Shown here: piece by piece, positions 8,841 to 17,316 of the stretch
Position numbering within the stretch: position 1 is the stretch's first letter
How the letters are laid out: each line of letters begins with the position of its first letter
Source: Ruminiclostridium sp.
GTDB lineage: Bacteria > Bacillota > Clostridia > Oscillospirales > Ruminococcaceae
Assembly: GCA_017635095.1 (NCBI GenBank)
Contig: JAGBMA010000102.1
Span: forward strand, 1 to 61,811
Direction of reading: 5' to 3'
DNA length: 61,811 bases
Program-made: the position numbers and the translations under genes
Notes under the pieces: generated by a model
Database searches by the model: none
What the model was told of the DNA's origin: nothing
Seen by the model: the letters and a program-made list of their open reading frames with translations, nothing else

Positions 8841-9462
8841 TCTGTTCACCCGTTTCATAATAAACTATGAGAGTTCCGCTTCCGACTGAGATCTCCGCGG
8901 CCTTTCCGATAAATTCATTGCTTACGCCGAGGGCAAAATCGTTTCTGAGAACTGCGTTCTCCGTCTCATAGAACAGACCTCTGATCGTGACTCCGGTGCA
9001 TTCGTCGCTGTGTGCAAAAACCGATACGAACCCGCTGTCCTGCTTATCCAGATGTATGCAGCCGTCTGTGACAGCGGTTATGATATAGCCGCTGCCATAG
9101 ATAAAAGTTTTTCTGCCGCTTTGTGAGAGCTGCGCCGCGAGCTGGATATTTGCGAGAGTATGATCGAGCCGTCCGCCTGTACCGCCGTAGATGCGGAACA
9201 CTGTGCAGCCCTCATCTAAACCGAGCTTTACTGCCTCAAAAGTGTCCGTGGTGTCCTTTACATGGGGGAGCAGTGTGAAATTGCCGCTCTCCGGCTTTTT
9301 CTCAAGAGAATCGAGATCGCCTATGATCCTGTCGGGAACGATACCGAGCTCATCAAGCTTTTTAAGCCCGCCGTCGGCTGCGATCACAAGCATTTCATTT
9401 TCCGGCAGGCGAATATTATTCGGAAACTCGGTACCTGCACCGAAAATAACACATTCTTTCAT
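8815..9462 (-). CDS. thiN: Thiamine pyrophosphokinase
   Basis: 215 residues. The motifs are those of TPK: ADGG, GDLDS, the KDTTDTFEA metal/ATP segment and GGTGGRLDH. The enzyme converts thiamine and ATP to thiamine diphosphate and AMP in the cytoplasm. The N-terminal half carries the catalytic domain and the C-terminal half the thiamine-binding beta domain. The start follows GGGAGTG. It lies 4 bases behind the phosphopantetheinyl transferase gene and overlaps ispG. The operon joins cofactor activation genes (TPP, phosphopantetheine) with a TPP-linked pathway, since the MEP pathway starts with the TPP enzyme DXS. Confidence 0.92.
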   Translation of the reverse strand: MKECVIFGAGTEFPNNIRLPENEMLVIAADGGLKKLDELGIVPDRIIGDLDSLEKKPESGNFTLLPHVKDTTDTFEAVKLGLDEGCTVFRIYGGTGGRLDHTLANIQLAAQLSQSGRKTFIYGSGYIITAVTDGCIHLDKQDSGFVSVFAHSDECTGVTIRGLFYETENAVLRNDFALGVSNEFIGKAAEISVGSGTLIVYYETGEQNEKDGQSR

Positions 9463-9466
9463 TTTT

Positions 9467-10054
9467 TCACTCCCGACATACGCTTATAAATGCGCCGTTT
9501 CTGAATGCGGTTCGCACTTTTCCGCTATTTATGAGCTCTTGCGCGCCGATGCTGCAAAAGCCCTCTGAAAATCCTTTTCCGGTGAATTTTCCATAGCTTT
9601 CTTTTATGCACCATAAACGGCACAGCTCCCGGGAAAGTTCGTCGGGATCGGCTATTTCGGAAACCTCGGAATATTCCTTTTCCGTGAGGAATTTCTTTCC
9701 CGTATTGAGTTTCAGGGGACGTATTTCCTGAATATCAGCACCGATCGGCGATGTTGAAACCGCACACACCACACAGGTGCCGGAATGGCTGAAATTGAAG
9801 TGAATGCCGGAAGTTCCGGAAAGAAAGGGCTTTCCGTGTTCGCCGTACCCGAAAGAAGGGATATCGGCTATGCCGTATTCCTTTATGAGTGCGTACCGAA
9901 GCAGCAAAAATGCATAAGCGGAGCATAGCCCCGCCTTTACATTCTTCATTTGATTGCAGTACTCAAATCTTTTTTCTCCGAGAAGCGGACGGAGCTCACC
10001 GAGCGTCCTGCCGTCACTCCCGAAATCATAGAAATAAGCATACGGAAATGTCAT
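9467..10054 (-). CDS. 4'-phosphopantetheinyl transferase (Sfp-type)
   Basis: 195 residues with the Sfp-family magnesium motif PIGADIQEI and WCIKESYGKFTGKG, the (W/F)xxKES...K signature. The enzyme moves phosphopantetheine from CoA to a serine of acyl or peptidyl carrier proteins. Its length is at the low end for Sfp enzymes (about 220). Its ATG overlaps the pyrB stop (ATGA), so translation is coupled. It has no neighbouring NRPS/PKS genes; it may serve fatty-acid ACP or a cluster elsewhere. Confidence 0.9.
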   Translation of the reverse strand: MTFPYAYFYDFGSDGRTLGELRPLLGEKRFEYCNQMKNVKAGLCSAYAFLLLRYALIKEYGIADIPSFGYGEHGKPFLSGTSGIHFNFSHSGTCVVCAVSTSPIGADIQEIRPLKLNTGKKFLTEKEYSEVSEIADPDELSRELCRLWCIKESYGKFTGKGFSEGFCSIGAQELINSGKVRTAFRNGAFISVCRE

Positions 10055-11127
10055 ATCAGTATTCTTTCATCACAGTATTCGCATTCAAGCACATCTCCGG
10101 CTCTGCGGAAACTATGGGGAAGATATTTTTCCTTCTGAGTGATGCATCTCGGATTTGTGCAGCATACGTCTTTAACCACCGTACCGCTTAGCAGAGGTTT
10201 TGATTCGAGCTTATAATCTATCATGCACAGGATCAGCGCCATTCTCACATACATACCGTAGTTTGCCTGTCTGAAATACATGGCTCTCGGGTCATCGTCC
10301 ACTTCTACCGCTATCTCATCAACGCGGGGCAGAGGGTGGAGCACGATAAGTTCGCTCTTGGCGAGCTGCATCTTCTTAGCGTCGAGGCAGTACACATTCT
10401 TCTGCTTGTCATACTCTTCCGGTGAACTGAACCGTTCGCGCTGGATTCGGGTCATATAAAGGACATCGAGTTTCGGCATGACTTCCTCAAGGCTGCTGTA
10501 CTCCTCGTAATACTTGCCGCTTGCCGAGATATAGTCTTTTATGTAAGTCGGGACTTTTAGCTCGGGGGTTGAAACAAGAATGAACTTGTTCCCGGAGAAG
10601 CAGGAAAGCGCTTTGAGCAGTGAATGTACTGTGCGCCCGTTTTTGAGGTCGCCGCAGAAACCTACTGTAAGATTTTCGAGAGTGCCTTTTTCCTCCCTGA
10701 GGGTAAGCAGGTCGGTAAGCGTCTGAGTCGGGTGGAGATGTCCACCGTCGCCCGCATTTATCACAGGGCAGTCTGCCGTGAGCGCCGCAGCTTTCGATGC
10801 ACCTTCGAGAGGGTGGCGCATAACGAGTATATCCGAATAACCGCTTACGATCTTTGTTGTATCTTTAAGGTTCTCTCCTTTTGCAACAGACGAGGTAGAA
10901 GGATTATCGAACCCGATTATACCGCCGCCGAGACGGAGCATGGCTGTCTGGAAGCTCATCTGGGTGCGGGTGGAGGGTTCGTAGAAGAGCGTACCCATTA
11001 TTTTTCCCCTGCAGGCGCCGGCATATACCATAGGCGCGCTCATGATCTCATGTGCAAGTGAGATTATAGTGTTCCACTGGGCAGGGGTGAAGTCATTGAG
11101 GTCTATAAGATGTGATATTTTGTCCAT
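10051..11127 (-). CDS. pyrB: Aspartate carbamoyltransferase with fused PyrI-type zinc domain
   Basis: 358 residues. The first ~305 are a catalytic ATCase chain: EPSTRT binds carbamoyl phosphate, HPTQTLTD and LHPLPRVDE are the other active-site blocks. It joins carbamoyl phosphate and aspartate in pyrimidine synthesis. The C-terminal ~45 residues carry C323-TNPR-C328 and C349-EY-C352, matching the Cx4C...Cx2C zinc module of the regulatory chain PyrI, without PyrI's nucleotide-binding domain. ATG 11127 follows AAGGAAGTGCC and fits the family N-terminus; the frame extends upstream through the promoter and is not used there. It is the first gene of the operon. Confidence 0.92.
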   Translation of the reverse strand: MDKISHLIDLNDFTPAQWNTIISLAHEIMSAPMVYAGACRGKIMGTLFYEPSTRTQMSFQTAMLRLGGGIIGFDNPSTSSVAKGENLKDTTKIVSGYSDILVMRHPLEGASKAAALTADCPVINAGDGGHLHPTQTLTDLLTLREEKGTLENLTVGFCGDLKNGRTVHSLLKALSCFSGNKFILVSTPELKVPTYIKDYISASGKYYEEYSSLEEVMPKLDVLYMTRIQRERFSSPEEYDKQKNVYCLDAKKMQLAKSELIVLHPLPRVDEIAVEVDDDPRAMYFRQANYGMYVRMALILCMIDYKLESKPLLSGTVVKDVCCTNPRCITQKEKYLPHSFRRAGDVLECEYCDERILI

Positions 11128-11154
11128 TTTCGGCACTTCCTTTTGATTTTTTCC

Positions 11155-11183
11155 ATTATACCACATATCTGTAATTATTTCAA
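11155..11183 (-). promoter_or_regulatory. Promoter of the pyrB operon
   Basis: On the minus strand TTGAAA (11183-11178) and TATAAT (11160-11155) are separated by 17 bp, with TGG before the -10 box (extended -10). Confidence 0.75.
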
Positions 11184-11200
11184 GTAGAGTATGTAAATTA

Positions 11201-11229
11201 TTGCATTTTACACCGATATGTGATATAAT
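11201..11229 (+). promoter_or_regulatory. Divergent promoter of the polymerase operon
   Basis: TTGCAT (11201-11206) and TATAAT (11224-11229), spacer 17 bp. It is separated by 17 bp from the -35 box of the pyrB promoter, so a factor binding here could affect both. No LexA-type palindrome was recognised in the gap. Confidence 0.6.
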
Positions 11230-11246
11230 AGCGTGAGGTGTTGAAA

Positions 11247-11873
11247 ATGGCATTTCGATTTGTTCCCTTTGTGGTAACTCCGGGTGAGCTGGAGGAAATT
11301 CTTGCTCCGTTCACGCTGTTCATCGGGAGCATTCACGTCCCTTCGGCTTATCGATCCACACCGACAAGCGAGTTTGTCAGGAACTACACTGCTGTTTATT
11401 CGCTTTTGTGCAGCGGTGAACGAGTTGATCTCCGACACCGTTTTAATCTTCTGACAGACTTTTTTATCACAACAGACATAGGTTCTGTCTTTTTCGGGAA
11501 TCCTCATGAATATGAAAGTGCGCAGTACAAGATGTACACCGGCAGTTCAAGAGGATATGCGCCGTACCTCGCACCGTTTTCTTTTTCCGCAAGAGAAGAA
11601 TATGATCGTATTATTGTGAGTACGAGAGAGTCGTATATTATTGAAAAAGCTGCTATAATGGGCTTTCAGCTTGTTTTTTCAAAGGAAGCGGAGAAAGACG
11701 ACTCTGCCGCTGATTTCAAGCTTTTCAAGGACAGGATCGCAAAACACACAAAACCGCTGAGATTTACAATGAACGGCTTTGAAAAAAAGACAGCCATACG
11801 GGTCAGTGACGAGGCGAAAGACGACATCTCCGGATTTTACTGCATAAAGAGCAAAGGCATTGAGATACTGTAG
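11247..11873 (+). CDS. Protein of unknown function upstream of a Y-family polymerase
   Basis: A 208-residue protein I do not recognise. It has no signal peptide or membrane segment and begins with an aromatic/valine-rich stretch (MAFRFVPFVVTPGELEE). ATG 11247 lies 6 bases after GAGGTG; GTG 11238 overlaps that ribosome site and is less likely. It is the first gene of a unit that continues, 17 bases after its stop, with a translesion polymerase and a YolD-like protein, so a part in DNA-damage response is possible by context only. GC content and codon use look like the host. Confidence 0.7.
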   Translation: MAFRFVPFVVTPGELEEILAPFTLFIGSIHVPSAYRSTPTSEFVRNYTAVYSLLCSGERVDLRHRFNLLTDFFITTDIGSVFFGNPHEYESAQYKMYTGSSRGYAPYLAPFSFSAREEYDRIIVSTRESYIIEKAAIMGFQLVFSKEAEKDDSAADFKLFKDRIAKHTKPLRFTMNGFEKKTAIRVSDEAKDDISGFYCIKSKGIEIL

Positions 11874-11890
11874 TGTAAGGAGGCGCGGGA

Positions 11891-13408
11891 ATGACCGATC
11901 AGCGCACATACATCGCAATAGATCTGAAATCGTTCTATGCATCGGCAGAATGCGCGGAACGCGGTCTTGACCCGCTCACCGCAAACCTCGTGGTCGCGGA
12001 TTCCTCCAGGACGGAGAAAACGATCTGTCTTGCAGTCTCTCCGTCGCTCAAATCATACGGTATAAGCGGACGCGCGCGGCTTTTCGAGGTAGTTCAGCGC
12101 GTAAAGGAAGTGAACCGGGAAAGGCTTGAAAAAATACCGGGAAGACGTTTTTCGGGAAGCTCATATGATGCACAGGAACTTGAATCCGATCCGACCCTTG
12201 AGCTGAGCTACATCGTGGCAAGACCGCAGATGGCGCATTATATGCAGGTAAGCACCGATATATACCGTATTTACATGAAATATATAGCTCCCGAGGATAT
12301 CCACGTTTACTCAATAGACGAGGTTTTTATAGACGCGACCGATTATCTCAGGACTTACGGGACTACCGCACATGAGCTTGCTATGATAATGATAAGGGAC
12401 GTTCTTCGTCAGACCGGTATTACCGCCACAGCCGGCATCGGTACGAATATGTATCTTGCCAAGGTTGCAATGGATATTGTTGCCAAGCATATTCCAGCCG
12501 ACAGTGACGGTGTTCGTATAGCAGAGCTTGACGAGATGACCTACCGGCGTAAGCTCTGGGAGCATACACCGATAACCGATTTCTGGCGTGTCGGAAAAGG
12601 ATATGCAGCCAAGCTTGAAAGCATAGGGCTTTATACAATGGGAGATGTCGCGTACTGCTCGGTAAAGGACGAGGAAAAGCTTTACAGGCTGTTTGGCGTC
12701 AACGCGGAGCTTCTCATAGATCACGCGTGGGGCTGGGAACCCTGCAGAATATCGGATATAAAGGCGTACAAACCGGATAACAACAGTTTAAGCTCCGGTC
12801 AGGTCCTTCAACAGCCATATACTTTTGACAAGGCAAGACTTATCGTTCGTGAGATGACCGACAGTCTCGCTCTCGATCTTGTGGCAAAACGGCTCGTAAC
12901 CGATCAGATATGGCTCAACATCGGATTTGACATCGAAAGCGTATCAAAAGGATATAAAGGCGAGATGAAAGATGACCGCTACGGAAGGTCTGTCCCGAAA
13001 CCCGTGCATGGCTCGGAAAAACTTTCGAGATATACGTCATCGTCACGGCTTATGACCGAGGCAGCGGACAGCATTTTCTGCAGGATAGCAGGCAGACAGA
13101 TGCTCGTAAGACGCATATATGTTGTTGCAAATCACGTTATCACGGAAGAAGACGCGCTCCATGCTGAAGAGACTGTGCCGGAGGAAGATGAGCCGATCCA
13201 GCTCGATCTTTTTGCAGAATCGGAAACCCCGAAAGAAAAAGTTGTGACCGAAGAGGACATAAAGCTTGAACGGGAGAAGAATGTCCAGCGGGCTCTTGTA
13301 GGGATAAAGAGCAAATACGGGAAAAATGCCGTTATGAAAGCCATGGATCTTGAAGAAGGAGCTACGGCTCTGCAGCGAAACGATCAGATCGGCGGTCACA
13401 GAGCGTAG
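11891..13408 (+). CDS. Y-family DNA polymerase (ImpB/MucB/SamB, UvrX-like)
   Basis: 505 residues. The catalytic palm residues appear in YIAIDLKSFYASAE near the N-terminus and YSIDEVFID in the middle, the two metal-binding motifs of Y-family polymerases. A thumb/HhH region (FWRVGKGYAAKLESIG) and a little-finger domain follow. The family copies past damaged bases at low fidelity. The C-terminal ~80 residues are acidic then basic and include QLDLF, which resembles a beta-clamp-binding motif (QLxLF). The start follows GTAAGGAGGCGCGGGA. It is followed directly by a YolD-like gene, the usual Firmicutes pairing (as in uvrX-yolD). Confidence 0.93.
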   Translation: MTDQRTYIAIDLKSFYASAECAERGLDPLTANLVVADSSRTEKTICLAVSPSLKSYGISGRARLFEVVQRVKEVNRERLEKIPGRRFSGSSYDAQELESDPTLELSYIVARPQMAHYMQVSTDIYRIYMKYIAPEDIHVYSIDEVFIDATDYLRTYGTTAHELAMIMIRDVLRQTGITATAGIGTNMYLAKVAMDIVAKHIPADSDGVRIAELDEMTYRRKLWEHTPITDFWRVGKGYAAKLESIGLYTMGDVAYCSVKDEEKLYRLFGVNAELLIDHAWGWEPCRISDIKAYKPDNNSLSSGQVLQQPYTFDKARLIVREMTDSLALDLVAKRLVTDQIWLNIGFDIESVSKGYKGEMKDDRYGRSVPKPVHGSEKLSRYTSSSRLMTEAADSIFCRIAGRQMLVRRIYVVANHVITEEDALHAEETVPEEDEPIQLDLFAESETPKEKVVTEEDIKLEREKNVQRALVGIKSKYGKNAVMKAMDLEEGATALQRNDQIGGHRA

Positions 13409-13417
13409 GAGGTGCAC

Positions 13418-13843
13418 ATCACGGGCAAAAGATATGAACAGATCATAGGATTGTCACACCATGTTTCCGAAAAGCATGACCATATGTCAATGCGGGAACG
13501 GGCTGCACAGTTCTCGCCCTTCGCCGCACTCACAGGTTATGACGACTGTATTTCGGAAGCGGGCAGGCGCACAGACTCAAAAGAGATCCCGGACGACGAC
13601 AGAAAAGCAGAGCTTGACAGAAGAATAGCTGTTCTCTCTGAAAACATATACTCCGCACCGGAAATCACAGTAAGGTATTTCATCAGAGATGAACTGAAAG
13701 ACGGAGGACGATATGAAGTCAAGACCGGTGAAGCAAGGCGTCTTGACCCGTTAAACAGGACTATTTCATTCACCGACGGAAGCGTCATATCGTTATCAGA
13801 TATCTCCGGGATCGACGGTGAGATATTCAAAATATTTGATTAA
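13418..13843 (+). CDS. YolD-like protein, start codon uncertain
   Basis: About 141 residues of the YolD-like family, recognised by RAAQFSPFAALTGY and the C-terminal beta-rich half. Members sit beside Y-family polymerases and resemble UmuD-type partners by position, with unproven function. The start is odd. The in-frame GTG at 13412 lies inside the ribosome site AGGAGGTG (13407-13414) and has no site of its own. The next in-frame codon at proper spacing (5 bases from AGGAGG) is ATC at 13418, just before the family's usual first residues (TGKRYEQI). I place the start there; use of GTG 13412 cannot be excluded. Confidence 0.75.
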   Translation: MTGKRYEQIIGLSHHVSEKHDHMSMRERAAQFSPFAALTGYDDCISEAGRRTDSKEIPDDDRKAELDRRIAVLSENIYSAPEITVRYFIRDELKDGGRYEVKTGEARRLDPLNRTISFTDGSVISLSDISGIDGEIFKIFD

Positions 13844-13856
13844 TTCGCTAAAAAGC

Positions 13857-13885
13857 TTTACAGAACGCAAAAAATATGGTATAAT
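13857..13885 (+). promoter_or_regulatory. Promoter of nfnAB
   Basis: TTTACA (13857-13862) and TATAAT (13880-13885) with a 17-bp spacer and TGG just before the -10 box. Confidence 0.75.
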
Positions 13886-13925
13886 AATGCAATAATTTTT
13901 TCAGCCAACAAAAGAGGATCAGAAC

Positions 13926-14777
13926 ATGAACAGGATCATAAGAAAACAGGTACTGAACCCGACGGTCACATTAATGGAGATCGAAGCCCCGCTTATTGCA
14001 AGAAAAGCGGAGCCGGGTCAGTTCATCATCATCCGCTCACATACGGACGCGGAAAGAATACCGCTTACTATCGCGGATTTTGACCGCAGCAGGGGAACTG
14101 TTACCATTATCTTCCAGATAGTCGGTGCAGGCACGATGCGGCTCAATACGCTCAATGAAGGCGAGTTTGTCGAAAGCTTCGCCGGCCCGCTCGGAAAGGC
14201 GACAGAAACGGAAGGCCTGAAAAAGACAGCCGTAGTCGGAGGCGGAGTAGGCTGCGCGATAGCATATCCGGTCACGAAGAAGCTCTTTGAGCAGGGAACC
14301 GAGGTGCACGCGATCGCGGGTTTCCGCAGCAAAGACCTCGTTATTCTTGAGGACGAGTTTCGTGCCCATTCCACAAAGTTCGTCGCAATGAGCGACGACG
14401 GGAGCTGGGGAGAAAAGGGACTTGTGACAGATGCTCTCAGAAAGCTTGTGGAAAGCGGTGAGAAGTACGATGAAGTCATAACGATAGGCCCGCTCATAAT
14501 GATGAAGTTCGTCTGTGGACTTACTAAGGAATTCGGCATAAAGACCGTAGCGAGCATGAACCCGATAATGATCGACGGCACGGGTATGTGCGGGTGCTGC
14601 CGCCTGACCGTTGGCGGAAAGACACGGTTCGCCTGCGTTGACGGACCGGAATTTGACGGACATGAGATAGATTTCGATGAGGCAATGTCACGAAGCCGTA
14701 TGTACGCAGAGTTCGAGAAGCGAGAGAGGGAAGCGGCCTGCAATCTTTTCAGGGCTGCGGAAGGGGGCAGAGCATAA
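13926..14777 (+). CDS. nfnA: NADH-dependent ferredoxin:NADP+ oxidoreductase, small subunit
   Basis: 283 residues of the PyrK/NfnA-like reductase family. The N-terminal half is an FAD-binding ferredoxin-reductase barrel, the middle an NAD(P)-binding fold starting at AVVGGGVGCAIAYP, and the C-terminal part carries the [2Fe-2S] motif DGTGMCGCCRL with a later cysteine (FACVDGPEF). With NfnB it forms the cytoplasmic flavin-based electron-bifurcating transhydrogenase, which couples NADPH, NAD+ and ferredoxin. The start follows AAGAGGATCAGAAC. Its stop overlaps the NfnB start (TAATG), so the pair is translationally coupled. Confidence 0.92.
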   Translation: MNRIIRKQVLNPTVTLMEIEAPLIARKAEPGQFIIIRSHTDAERIPLTIADFDRSRGTVTIIFQIVGAGTMRLNTLNEGEFVESFAGPLGKATETEGLKKTAVVGGGVGCAIAYPVTKKLFEQGTEVHAIAGFRSKDLVILEDEFRAHSTKFVAMSDDGSWGEKGLVTDALRKLVESGEKYDEVITIGPLIMMKFVCGLTKEFGIKTVASMNPIMIDGTGMCGCCRLTVGGKTRFACVDGPEFDGHEIDFDEAMSRSRMYAEFEKREREAACNLFRAAEGGRA

Positions 14778-16195
14778 TGGCTGCAAGAGAACCGAAAAAG
14801 CATGAGATGCCCGTACAGAAGCCGGAAGTAAGAGCACACAATTTCGAAGAAGTAGCGCTCGGATATACGGCAGAGATCGCCGCTGCGGAAGCTCAGCGCT
14901 GTCTTGGCTGCAAGAACAGACCGTGTACTCAGGGCTGTCCGGTAAACATAGATATTCCCGAGTTCATCTCGCATCTGAAAAATGGCGACGTTGAGGGAGC
15001 ATACGATGTTATTACAAAGAGCTCGTCACTGCCAGCGGTGTGCGGGAGAGTATGTCCTCAGGAGAACCAGTGCGAAAAGGAATGTACACTCAAAGTCAAG
15101 CTCGGTATTGATCCTGTGGGGATCGGAAGACTCGAACGCTTTGTCGCGGACACACACCGTCAGAACAAGACCGGAGCTGCAGCAAGACCACAGCCCAACG
15201 GTCATAAGGTCGCTGTCATCGGCTCAGGCCCCTCCGGACTAACCTGCGCGGGAGATCTGGCAAAGAACGGATGCGCCGTGACTGTGTTTGAAGCTCTTCA
15301 TACCGCAGGCGGAGTGCTTGTTTACGGGATCCCCGAGTTCAGGCTCCCGAAAAGTATTGTTGCGGACGAGGTGGAGACGCTTAAAGAACTCGGCGTTGAG
15401 ATCATGACCGACGTGGTGATCGGGCGCACACTTACCGTTGACGAGCTTTTTGAGCAGGGTTATGAAGCTGTGTTTATCGGCTCGGGCGCGGGACTTCCGA
15501 ATTTTATGAATATACCGGGTGAATCGCTTAGCGGAGTATATTCCGCCAACGAGTTTCTTACCCGTTCAAACCTTATGAAAGCATACCGCAGTGATTCCCA
15601 TACACCGATAATGAAGGGCGGCAATGTGGCTGTAGTCGGCGGAGGAAATGTTGCAATGGACGCGGCGAGAACTGCGCTTCGGCTCGGGGCGGACAAGGTG
15701 TATATCATCTACCGCCGATCTATGGAGGAAATGCCCGCCAGAAAGGAAGAGGTCGAGCACGCCGAAGAAGAGGGCATTGATTTCAGAGTCCTCTGCAACC
15801 CGGTGGAGATACTTGGTTATAAGAACGAAAATGACCCGAGAGACCCGAAAAACGGCACTGTACGCGCAATAAGATGCATAAGAACGGAACTCGGCGAGCC
15901 GGACGAACGCGGAAGACGCAGTCCTCACGATGTGGAGGGTTCGGAGTTCGAGCTTGATGTTGATACGGTGATAATGGCGATAGGAACTTCGCCCAATCCG
16001 CTTATCAAATCCACCACCGACGGACTTGAAGTGAACAGGCGCGGCGGTATCATAGTGAACGAATGCGGACTTACCACCCGTGAGAATGTTTATGCCGGCG
16101 GTGACGCAGTTACCGGAGCGGCTACCGTGATCTCTGCCATGGGCGCGGGAAAAACGGCTGCAAAAGCAATTCATGAAGCGTTGTCGTCAAGATAA
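14777..16195 (+). CDS. nfnB: NADH-dependent ferredoxin:NADP+ oxidoreductase, large subunit
   Basis: 472 residues. The N-terminus holds two [4Fe-4S] clusters, seen as CLGCKNRPCTQGCP and CGRVCPQENQCEKEC, followed by an FAD fold (VIGSGPSGLTCAGDLA) and an NADP fold (VVGGGNVAMDAARTALRLG). This is the glutamate-synthase small-subunit-like (GltD/GltA) architecture; next to nfnA it is best called NfnB. It is the bifurcating subunit: NADPH electrons split to ferredoxin and, through NfnA, to NAD+. A GltD-type glutamate synthase reading is less likely because no large glutamate synthase subunit is adjacent. Confidence 0.92.
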   Translation: MAAREPKKHEMPVQKPEVRAHNFEEVALGYTAEIAAAEAQRCLGCKNRPCTQGCPVNIDIPEFISHLKNGDVEGAYDVITKSSSLPAVCGRVCPQENQCEKECTLKVKLGIDPVGIGRLERFVADTHRQNKTGAAARPQPNGHKVAVIGSGPSGLTCAGDLAKNGCAVTVFEALHTAGGVLVYGIPEFRLPKSIVADEVETLKELGVEIMTDVVIGRTLTVDELFEQGYEAVFIGSGAGLPNFMNIPGESLSGVYSANEFLTRSNLMKAYRSDSHTPIMKGGNVAVVGGGNVAMDAARTALRLGADKVYIIYRRSMEEMPARKEEVEHAEEEGIDFRVLCNPVEILGYKNENDPRDPKNGTVRAIRCIRTELGEPDERGRRSPHDVEGSEFELDVDTVIMAIGTSPNPLIKSTTDGLEVNRRGGIIVNECGLTTRENVYAGGDAVTGAATVISAMGAGKTAAKAIHEALSSR

Positions 16196-16203
16196 GATCA
16201 TAT

Positions 16204-16240
16204 TCAGCCATACTGCCTTACCGCGTATGGCTGATTTTAT
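16204..16240 (+). terminator. Terminator of nfnAB
   Basis: TCAGCCATAC (16204-16213) and GTATGGCTGA (16225-16234) form a perfect 10-bp stem followed by TTTTATT. Confidence 0.8.
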
Positions 16241-16338
16241 TGGACAATATCATAAAAATTTCCAAAAAGCCCTTTATTTTGCAGCGGTTTTGTGCTATAA
16301 TATTATTATGTATGACTATATCCGAAAGGAATTTATCT

Positions 16339-17295
16339 ATGACAGAACTTACCGTTCAGGTCGATGCGCTTGAGAAACTTCACGCGCTTTTCGGTGACCT
16401 TGACTCAAATATAAATATTATCCAGAAAGAATACGGTGTTTCTGTGTTCAGCCGCGACGGACTCGTCAAGATCGTCGGTCAGGAAGATAAGGCACAGAGC
16501 GCCCGGAAAGCTGTCGAGGGACTTCTTGATCTTATAGACCGGGGCGAAGCGATAAACGATATGAGCGTACGGTATGTTATCGGGCTTGTGAATGAGGGCG
16601 CCGTGGAGCAGGTCTCCGGTATCGGCGGCGACACAGTCTGTGTGACATTCACGGGCAAGCCCGTCAAAGCCAAGACTCTCGGTCAGAAGCGGTATATAGA
16701 CTGCATTAAAAAGAACACTGTTGTGTTCGGTGTCGGACCCGCGGGCACAGGAAAGACGTACCTTGCGGTGGCTATGGCGGTCAAAGCGTTCAAGGCGCAT
16801 GAGATCAACCGTATCATACTTACCCGTCCTGCGGTAGAAGCAGGTGAAAAGCTCGGATTTCTCCCGGGAGATCTGCAGAACAAGGTGGATCCGTATCTCA
16901 GACCGCTTTACGATGCGCTGTTCGATATGATGGGGGCGGAGAGCTATCAGCGCAACCTTGAGAAGAACATAATCGAAGTTGCACCTCTCGCGTATATGCG
17001 CGGAAGAACGCTCGATGACAGCTTCATTATCCTCGATGAAGCACAGAATACTACGCCGGAGCAGATGAAGATGTTCCTGACCCGTCTCGGCTTCAACAGC
17101 AAAATGGTCATTACAGGCGATATCACGCAGATAGACCTCCCAGACAACAAGCGCTCCGGACTTGTGGAAGCGGTAAAGATACTGAAAAACATTGAAGATA
17201 TTGCAATAACACGTTTTTCCGAGAAAGATGTCGTGCGTCATAAACTCGTACAGGATATCGTAAAAGCATACGAAAAATTCAGCGAAAATAAATAA
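16339..17295 (+). CDS. phoH: PhoH-like ATPase
   Basis: 318 residues. An N-terminal KH-like region (about 1-110) is followed by the PhoH NTPase with Walker A GPAGTGKTYLAVA, an LTRPAVEAGE segment, Walker B FIILDEAQNTT and a sensor MVITGDITQIDLP. PhoH proteins couple ATP hydrolysis to RNA processing and are regularly next to ybeY, as here. ATG 16339 follows CGAAAGGAATTTATCT; the frame upstream overlaps a TATAAT box (16296-16301) and is not used. It opens an operon running to the NYN fusion gene at 25 kb. In Bacillus this block starts with yqfC-yqfD, which here lie 9 kb away. Confidence 0.93.
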   Translation: MTELTVQVDALEKLHALFGDLDSNINIIQKEYGVSVFSRDGLVKIVGQEDKAQSARKAVEGLLDLIDRGEAINDMSVRYVIGLVNEGAVEQVSGIGGDTVCVTFTGKPVKAKTLGQKRYIDCIKKNTVVFGVGPAGTGKTYLAVAMAVKAFKAHEINRIILTRPAVEAGEKLGFLPGDLQNKVDPYLRPLYDALFDMMGAESYQRNLEKNIIEVAPLAYMRGRTLDDSFIILDEAQNTTPEQMKMFLTRLGFNSKMVITGDITQIDLPDNKRSGLVEAVKILKNIEDIAITRFSEKDVVRHKLVQDIVKAYEKFSENK

Positions 17296-17316
17296 AGGTA
17301 TTTGGAGGGCATAAAA

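Noticed and set aside
14018..14974. 318-codon open frame on the minus strand
   Set aside because: Antisense to nfnAB and spans both genes; rich in Ser/Arg as expected for a shadow frame.
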